Origin: Solen grandis
Taxonomy: Eukaryota > Mollusca > Bivalvia > Adapedonta > Solenidae
Assembly: GCA_021229015.1 (NCBI GenBank)
Contig: CM037777.1
Location: 27,653,002-27,717,001, forward strand
Length of the DNA stretch: 64,000 nt
Direction: 5' to 3'
Position 1 is the stretch's first letter. Each line of letters opens with the position of its first letter. Position numbers and translations under genes: made by a program. The notes below the pieces were generated by a model. The model had not been told where the DNA came from. It saw only the letters and a list, made by a program, of their open reading frames with translations, and ran no database searches. Shown one piece after another: positions 56,288-64,000 of this stretch.

Positions 56288-59200
56288 ATTTGACCCAAAA
56301 AAAATACAAACACTTCCCCAGGACATAGAAAAATAACAATTATAGTACTACATATTTTTAAACAAAAAATAACCTAAAAATGTTTTTTCTATATATCAGG
56401 GTGTGTTTTAAAGATCTAGATAATTTCTTTTCTGTGAAGAAACCAAAAGGGACATTTTGTTGTGCCACTAAAGGACTTTACACGCACGTCGGTTTTGAAT
56501 GTCACGGTGTAAAAACGCTTTTTTAAACAGCTGATCTTTTTTTCTGGCAAAATAATGTTAAAATTTACGGGGATTTAAGGAAACCAAAAAAATTTTACTA
56601 CAAAAAATGTCTTGCCCCTAATGACCTCAAAATCCTGCAAAAATTTGCATCACTCTTTTGGCTAAAACAGAATTTCAGGGAAAATTTAAAATTTGGACGG
56701 GCCGAATGATAGGGGGAAAACACAAAAATTTTTAAAAAACAAATAAATAGTTCCAAAACATTCAAATACTGGAAGCCACTCCCCCGGGTTTATTAAGTCA
56801 GTGAAATTGGGGATTTTTTTTATTGATTTATTGTCCCCCGCCCGAATTTCATCTTTGCGAACTATTCTCCCGTGAGACATTAAAGGGGTTGCCACACGGC
56901 AGGGGAATGAAACCACACCCATCACCAGTAACCAGCCCCGGGATTACCCTCTATGCATAGTCCAATTTTTTGGGTTTTCTTTGGGATACAAAACCATTTT
57001 TTTATGTTTTTTGGTATGTTGTGGTGGGGGGACCTAACCCCAACCCCCCTGATGGGAGCACTTAAACCCCGGGTTTAACCCAGGAAAAGGAAGGAGACCG
57101 GGGTATGAAATTTCCCTCAAAACTATCATTTTTGTTTTTTGTTTTATGCAACAATACCACCATTTAGCTCATGAACTTATTCCAAAATTTTAACAAAAAA
57201 ATACCTTAAACTTTCATCGCATGACTTTTCTTTTTGCAAACATTAAAAAAATATATAGGAACAACAGCCATACCCAAATGAAAAAAAAAAAACAGTTTTC
57301 AAGGGTCCCCCCAGGAAACCCCAGACTACCATTTTTTTCCAGAATTTGTCATAAAAGCAAACATAAACACAAAAAAATTGACATCAAAAAAACCCTTTTG
57401 GTAAACCAAAACACAAAATTATACAAGTTTTTCCTTTTTTTTTTAAAACCCATCAGGGTTTCAAGAAACATTTTTTCCTTCTAAAATTGTTTTTGACATC
57501 ATAATTCATTGATGGATTTCAAAAATTTTACTTTGACAAAATCATACAGGGAAATTTAAAATTTCGGGACGGGCAAATTTTTATATAGTTTGGTGAAAAG
57601 TTAGGGCCCCTTGAAAAAAGGGAAAACCCAAAAAAAATAAAAATTTTAAACAGGGGCCCTTTGACCTTGACCCTATTAAAAACTGCAAATTAATCCAAAT
57701 CCCCCCCCTTTCCCAAAAAGGGGTTCTACAACAAATTCGCCCAAATCATCCCTTCTCCTAAAAAAATTTTTTGAGGGAAAAATGAAAAATATATATTTAT
57801 AACATTACCTTGGCCTTGACCCTTTTTAACCTTAAAATCACCCAAATTTTTCCTTTCCCCAAAGACATCCATCTTTTTAATATGAAAACTTTTTTTCTAA
57901 ATTAAATCGGGAAAAAAATTTTTCAAAAAACAACCATTTTTAAATGAAAAACTATTTTAAGTAAGCAGCAACCTTAATCCAACCCTATTGACTGATTGAA
58001 ACAATCCCAGCCCTTCCTCTTCCAATAAAGAAATCAATAAATCAAAATTATCAAAAAAAGATCATAATACCTCACTTTTAAAAAAAAGGGTTTTTAAACA
58101 AAAAATCAAAAATCAATTTTCATTGTTTTTTTTTAAAGGGGTTTTACGGTCATTTGCGATAGTATTTCAACAAAAAGCCCCCCCCAGCAAATTTTTACAG
58201 GTGGAGAAAAACCCCAAATACACAGGGGTTTACCCGGTAAAAACCACCGCCCTCCTGCAAGCCGGGGGGGAAAGGCTTCCCACATAAAAAATTCAAATTT
58301 CCCCTCCCGGGGATGCAAACCCACACTTTGAGGCGAGAGTTTTTTGGTCCACACGTAACCGCTGGGCAACGGCCCCCCTATTTTCTTTAACAGTGCCCCT
58401 TAAACCCATTTACCTGAAAAAAATCCCAATCTTCTTTTTCCCAAAAGGTATCTACCTAGTAACCAGTTTTAAATAAACTTTAATTAAAATTTGTTAATTT
58501 TGTTCGCCCCTTTTAAATTTTCCCTGTTCGAAGAAAAAATTCAAAAAAAACCTTTGCAAAAAACAAACAAAAATTTTATTTGGGGAAAAATTTACAAAAA
58601 AAATAAAACTAAACCCAGGCAGTCTAAAAAAAGGGAAGTTTAAATAATAAAAAAATTGCCCCAAAAATCCAAGGAAAATTTTATCTATGCTCGCCCATTT
58701 CAATATCTTTTGAAAACCCAAAAGAAACCTGAGCCCTTTCAATTCTTAAACCCCAAATTCCGTGCTTTTAAAAAAGGTAACGTGGCTCCAAATTTAGGGG
58801 AAAAATAAGGGAGCTTCATTTCTAAAAAACTACAAAATTCCCCAAGGGTTGTTAATTTTTGGGCCCTAAATTTTTCCGTTTTCCGCATTTTTAAACTTTC
58901 CCCAATTTTCCCTAAAAAAGGGGCAAGGCGTAAAACTAGGGAAAGGGCAAAATTGAAAGGGGAACAAGATTGCAAAAAAAAAGTTCAATACTTGGGCCCG
59001 TATCACGAATTGCTATTTTCAAAATTGTATGTTAATTTGAACATTTTAAAAATTCAGGGATAAAAAATTTCAACAAAACCCCCTCATACAAAAGGGAATG
59101 TGATGTTTTTTGGGTTTCCCCATAAAGCCCTGCATATAAAAAAAAATTTATAAGGGAAAAAAACCAGTACCCTTATTTTTCTAAAAAAAAGAAAAACTTT

Positions 59201-61789
59201 AAAAAACCAAACAAAGTACTGAAAAATAAAACAAACAACCCCTTTTAAAATTTTAATAAAGTAAAAATTTCCAATACAAGGGTAAAATTAAAGAAGACCA
59301 AAGCCTTATCAGTCAATCACCAATAAACCACCCCAAATCCAAAAAAAAACAGTTTTAAAACAATTTGACAAAAAAAAACCATAAAACCATCCCAAAACCC
59401 CTTTTTAACTTGAACCCCAAAAGGGGCCTTGCTAAGACCCTCCGGGTGTCATAGATTTTTAATCCCTCAACAATAACAGTAAATCAAAATTCAAAAAAAT
59501 TCAAAAACCCTCTTTTCAGGGGAGATACGATAAAGACTTTTTTTTTTCCCCCTTTAGAGAACACCCAAAGTGTTTTTCCCCGCAGTAGCAGCTCCCTTTT
59601 GAAGGTTTTTTCCCGCTTCAATGCCCTCGTCCATAAATCACCCAGTCTAACACAAATCATAAATTTTACTTTTTTCTCTTAATCCAAAAAAAAAAATGCA
59701 TCAAAAAAAAAAGGGCTCAAAAAAAAAAAAATCTTCTTGTTTTTATTTACATAAAAAAAGGTTTGAATTTAAAAAGTTTAAAAACAGTAAAAACAATTTT
59801 TTTAAAGGCAGGAAATCTTTTAAAACTCAACATTTAAAAAAAAAATTTCAAAAAAATTTAAAAAAAATATCCCAAAACTTTTTTTTCTAAAAACCCTTAA
59901 CCACTATTTAGGCCCTTTCAAATTTTAAAAAAAGGGAGTATAAAACCCTCTTCAAAAATTCCTTTCACTTTTAAAAAACACATTTTTGGAAAAATTCAAT
60001 ACCAAATAAATGCAAGTGCCCGTAGAAAATTTCCCCAAATGTTTTAACCAAATGAAACCCCAATGACAACAATGGTACCCCCCAAACAAACATTTTTTGT
60101 AAAACCCAAAAATTTATAAAACGCGGGAAATTTCCTGACGGAACCCTATCTTTAAACACAGAACCGAACTCCGCTCCATTGATCGCCCAAAAGGGGCCCT
60201 GCCTCTCTCGGGAAAAACCCTAATACAATTCTACGAAAATTTTTTTTCAACCAAAAATGAAAAAAAAATTTCATCCCTAGCCCTCTAAGAGTAAATGCAA
60301 ATACCATTGATTTTGAAAGGGACCAAAGAAAAATTTCCCTCTAAAATCCCCCCTTTTAAATAAAGTTCCAAAATAGAAAATTGTTTTTAAAAATTTTAAA
60401 GGGACAAAAAAATTCTGCCCAAAGATCAAAAGGAACCATTAAAAAGAAAAATGGATCAAATTGATCCAACAGTGTCTTATGATTTTCCAAATGATGCCCA
60501 TATATTGGAGACCTTTTTATTTGAAATCACGTTTTATAAGTAAAATAAAAAAATTAGAGGGGCCAAAACTTTTTGCGGGCCTGAAAAATTTTTTAAAATT
60601 TTTGTTTTCCCTCAATTTTATCAGCCCAACAATGTAAACCTCAAAAAGTAAGATAATTTACTAACATTAACCTGAATGTTTTTCCAACCCCCCCCCTTTT
60701 GTTGAACATAACACATGTTAAATTTTCAACCCAAATTTATAATGCCTTTTTATTTTTCCCCAAAAAGGGTATAAAAATTAAAGAATATATAAAACCCTAA
60801 TCTAATTTTTAAACCCTTTTAATTAAAATCCTAAAAATATTGAAATTTTAAGCATTCTCAAGTTTTCCCAAATTTTAAATTAAATTTATGCAAAAATTAT
60901 TTTTTTTTTAAGAATAAGAATTCAAACCAAGTTTCCATAAGATTTTGGGAAATGAGAAACAAAAAATATTCTCTTTCTTTCCAACCTGACAACTTTTTTG
61001 TAGGGAATAAAATTTTAAATATAAAATTCATAAAAGATAAATTTAACAATCAAAAAGGGGTTTAAAAAAAGAATAAATATTTTTTAATGTTTTTTGGAAA
61101 AGTCGCTGTGTGAAAAAGAACCCCAACAACATTTTTTTCCCCTTTTATTTTCATGTAAAATTTTTTGAAAAAATTTTTATAATTGTTAAGAAAAAAAATT
61201 TTTACAGAAATAAAGCAAAGGTTTTGCCCCTTTGCCAAGCAACGGGCCAAAAACTAAGCTAATTACACTACGGGTTTCCCAAACAGAGAAACCCCCCTGG
61301 CAGACAGCACCCTCAAGGAGCTTACAAGGACATCTGATTAGGTCGCTCTGTTTTACCCATCAGTATGGGGGTTTAAAAGTTTTATGACAAGACTGGGGGG
61401 CTGATACCCCGGGGGTTTTTTAAAAAAATCCGGGGGTTTCCTTTAATAAATTTATTTTCAATTCCCCCAGGGAAAGTTATTTTGGAAAAACTATTTTGCC
61501 CCCATAAAAACAGCTTGCCCAAATTTTTGGGTTATTTTAGTGTTTTTTAATTTTTAAAAATTTTAATGTGTAGTTTAAGATAAAATTTTAGTTAACTTTT
61601 GGTTTATAAACAAAATTTTGCAAGAAACTAAACCCCCCTATTTTAATTGGAAAATAAAATATAAAAAAAAAAAACCCCAAAAAGATTTCTTTTACCAAAA
61701 AAAAACTTGCCCGACGGCTTTTCCCCTTTAAAAAAAATCTTTTTCCCCAAAGGGTTTTAAAAAAACCCCCCAGGGGCAAGCGGGCCCTC

Positions 61790-62040
61790 AATTTCCCCCC
61801 TTTTTTCCCTCTATAAAACCATTTGACACCCTCAATGGGTAAACCACATAAAGCCTGATCTGCAGAAACCCAAAAACTCAATCCCCCCCAAAAATTTAAT
61901 TTTAAAAACCCTCATTCCCCAACCCCCCCTGAGGACAGCGAACAGCATAAAACCGATCGCCTGCATTTTACTCGCGGGCAATCTGGTTTTATCTGTTCGC
62001 ATGGTCTTTTCAGGGTTTCCCTCAATGGGGGAAAGGGTAA
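61790..62040 (-). mobile_element. piggyBac-type MITE, corrupted copy 5 (inverted)
   Basis: Reverse-oriented copy with aaccacataaagcctgatct, gacagcgaacagcataaaac and a degraded end tcaatgggggaaaggg. The left boundary is uncertain. Confidence 0.7.
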
Positions 62041-64000
62041 AAAAAACCCCCGGGTTCCTAACGAACACAAACCAAATCTTTTACCCCAAATATATCAAAC
62101 GGGATATATGGCTAAAAATCATTTCATTTTGAAAAAAAGGGAAAGTCAGGTCAGAAGTTAAAAAATCAATATAAATAAATTTTTACCCAATACAGCCCTA
62201 AAAAAGGTCTTACTCAGGCCCAAACGGGCATTTTTGTCGGAGTAATTCATTTTTTGTAACAGAACAAACAAAAAACCCTGTTCTAAATAAAATTTCCCAA
62301 TCCGGGAAAAACAAGGGCTTTATGCAAATATAACCCCTTTAAATAATTTGTTTTGAGTTCAATCTTTTTTAAAAAATAAATCTAAATTTTTTTCTTTAAA
62401 TTTTTTTAAAAAGTATCCAAAAAATTTTTCCACGGGGAACAAAACCTTCTTTGACTGAACCAACATGGAGTGCCCTGGACTAAAAAATTTTTAGATTTCC
62501 AAAAAAACATTTCTGTAACTTACCAAATTTTTAGTTTAAAGTTACCCTACATAATAGTTTTTTTTTCCATTTTCATAAAGTTCTGATTTCTTTGTTATAG
62601 TTTTAAGGAAAATAATAAAACCTACAAAAAAGGGTATGTAGTAAAATAAAAAACTCGGGGCCCCAAACCCAAAAATTTTAATAGGGATCTATCCAAAAAA
62701 AGGGAAAGGCTAAAGGAAAGGGAGTCATACCATATAAACATTTTCGGGGTTTGCCATGGTCACAATCCCCCAAACTGAGACAAAACCCCCTTGGCTGCTA
62801 TAATATTAAAATAATTTATGAAAATCAAAATTTTAAAACATTTCTTTTAATGATTTTAACTCACTTTTTAAATAAGACCACAAGAGGGTCACAGTGGCCC
62901 GATGGGCTCACCAAAAGTAAAGGGGAAACCCCCAAAAAAACACGAACAAACCAAAATAAAATTTTTTCCCATATTTTGAAAGAGATGTTTTTTAAAGGGG
63001 GTCAAAAATTTTTTTTTTTAAAAAAATTTTCCCAAAGGAAACCCAAATTTTCAAACAGGGATCAACCCTTTTTTTTACAATTTTTCTGGGGGTTTCCCCA
63101 AAAGGGGGAACATCCCGGCCACTTTTATAAAATTATTCCAGCTTTTTCGGGGATTTTTTATTTTTTTTTATTAATACATAAAATTAGCCCCGCCTTAATG
63201 GCAGCCATGTTTCTTTACGGACCCGAAAAATTTTTGGGGGAAATTTTTGGAAGAAGTTCCCCAAAAAGGAACATCATTCTGTTCAAAAAAATTTTTTAAA
63301 AAGGGGGCCCATTTATTTTTGAACAGAGATTTTTAAATTTTTCATTTTTTTTTTTTTTCCCATTCCCCAGGGGAAACCCAAAATTTTTCTACACTGAAAA
63401 AAATTAAAATTTTGGCAATTTTGTGAAGCCATCCCATTCCCCCAAAGGGATCATCCCTCCAAGTTCAATAAAATTTCTGACTGCCCTTGACAAATTTGAG
63501 TTTACCTTTGGGCTTCACAAACAAATTCCCTGTCCAGGTTTTCCCCAGAGGAAATGTTTTAAAGTTTTCACTAAATACATAAAAGAAAATTACCCCCCCC
63601 CGGGGCAGCCATTTTTTTTTTTACTGTTTGGGAAAATTTTTTTTTAGCAATATGGGTAGAGGTTTCCCCAAAGGAACTCTGTCCTAAAACTGACCCCATC
63701 ATCCTCATTCACCCTAAAAGAGGTTTCTGATGGAAAAAAAAAAATTATTTTTGGGCAATAGTGACCTTGACCCTATCATCCAAAACACCCCTAAATTTTT
63801 CCTTTTCCCCATAAGGTATCAAACCAATAAAATTTATGAAAATTTGTACCCTATTCTAACAAGAAAATATTTGCCAAAAACGAAATTTAAAAATTCCCTC
63901 CCCCCCAACGAAGTACATGTACCCCATTCAAAATAACCCATGAAAGGTTTTTTCTTTTAAAAAAACCCTTTTTTTTTAAAAATCCAACCGTTGCCCTCAA

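Larger units (their letters stand above)
50130..64000. other. Low-quality, homopolymer-corrupted sequence; no gene callable
   Basis: Sequence texture changes to dense runs of A, T, C and G (for example aaaaaaacccc, ttttttcccc, ggggg) on both strands. Three copies of the TTAA MITE in this stretch are recognisable but riddled with changes that create or extend runs, whereas the copies at 27.8 and 48.8 kb are clean. ORFs here (such as 50880-51293 and 62751-63299) are Lys/Phe/Pro-rich products of the runs and carry no domain. Real genes may lie here but cannot be read. Confidence 0.85.

Noticed and set aside
50880..63936. Many ORFs of 60-180 aa on both strands, rich in Lys, Phe, Pro and Asn
   Set aside because: Products of inflated homopolymer runs in corrupted sequence; no domain, no conserved composition, overlapping on both strands.

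Overview
The window is animal nuclear DNA, most probably from a bivalve mollusc. This rests on spliced genes with GT-AG introns, an AT-rich background, abundant LINE, SINE and MITE copies, and ~165 bp tandem arrays inside small inverted-repeat elements as known from bivalves. No bacterial operon, CRISPR array or rRNA is present. Two runs of exactly 100 N (3577-3676 and 48408-48507) join three contigs. The middle contig is good apart from its first ~400 bases. From about 50.1 kb to the end the sequence looks like badly corrupted consensus, so no gene is called there. Layout: 0-3.6 kb holds a minus-strand gene for a two-zinc-finger protein (1854-3344), with a possible last exon at 1580-1817. 4404-10052 is a complete but internally deleted Polinton/Maverick element with terminal inverted repeats and a target duplication. 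It keeps the C-terminal end of a family B DNA polymerase and two small intact ORFs. 11.2-12.1 kb is a CpG-dense palindromic block followed by a tandem array. 14.8-34.8 kb is one plus-strand gene of eight coding exons, assembled here from splice sites and reading phase: a 446-residue acyl-CoA thioesterase / bile-acid-CoA:amino-acid N-acyltransferase family enzyme with a Ser-Asp-His triad. Its introns hold MITEs, tandem arrays, two LINE fragments and a SINE. 36.4-36.6 kb is a mariner transposase remnant. 39.4-47.9 kb is a second plus-strand gene of five coding exons: NAA80, the actin N-terminal acetyltransferase, 271 residues, with GNAT acetyl-CoA motif, polyproline runs and conserved C-terminus. 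Intron 1 contains a 3.4 kb LINE with a PHD-like finger, intron 3 a 1.2 kb tandem array and two SINE copies. A piggyBac-type MITE occurs five times: two clean copies (27.8 and 48.8 kb) and three inside the corrupted region, where they act as an internal standard showing errors that lengthen homopolymers. The two enzymes have no evident functional link. The main novelty candidates are the deleted Polinton with its two conserved-looking small ORFs, the zinc-finger gene, and several MITE families with unusual internal structure.
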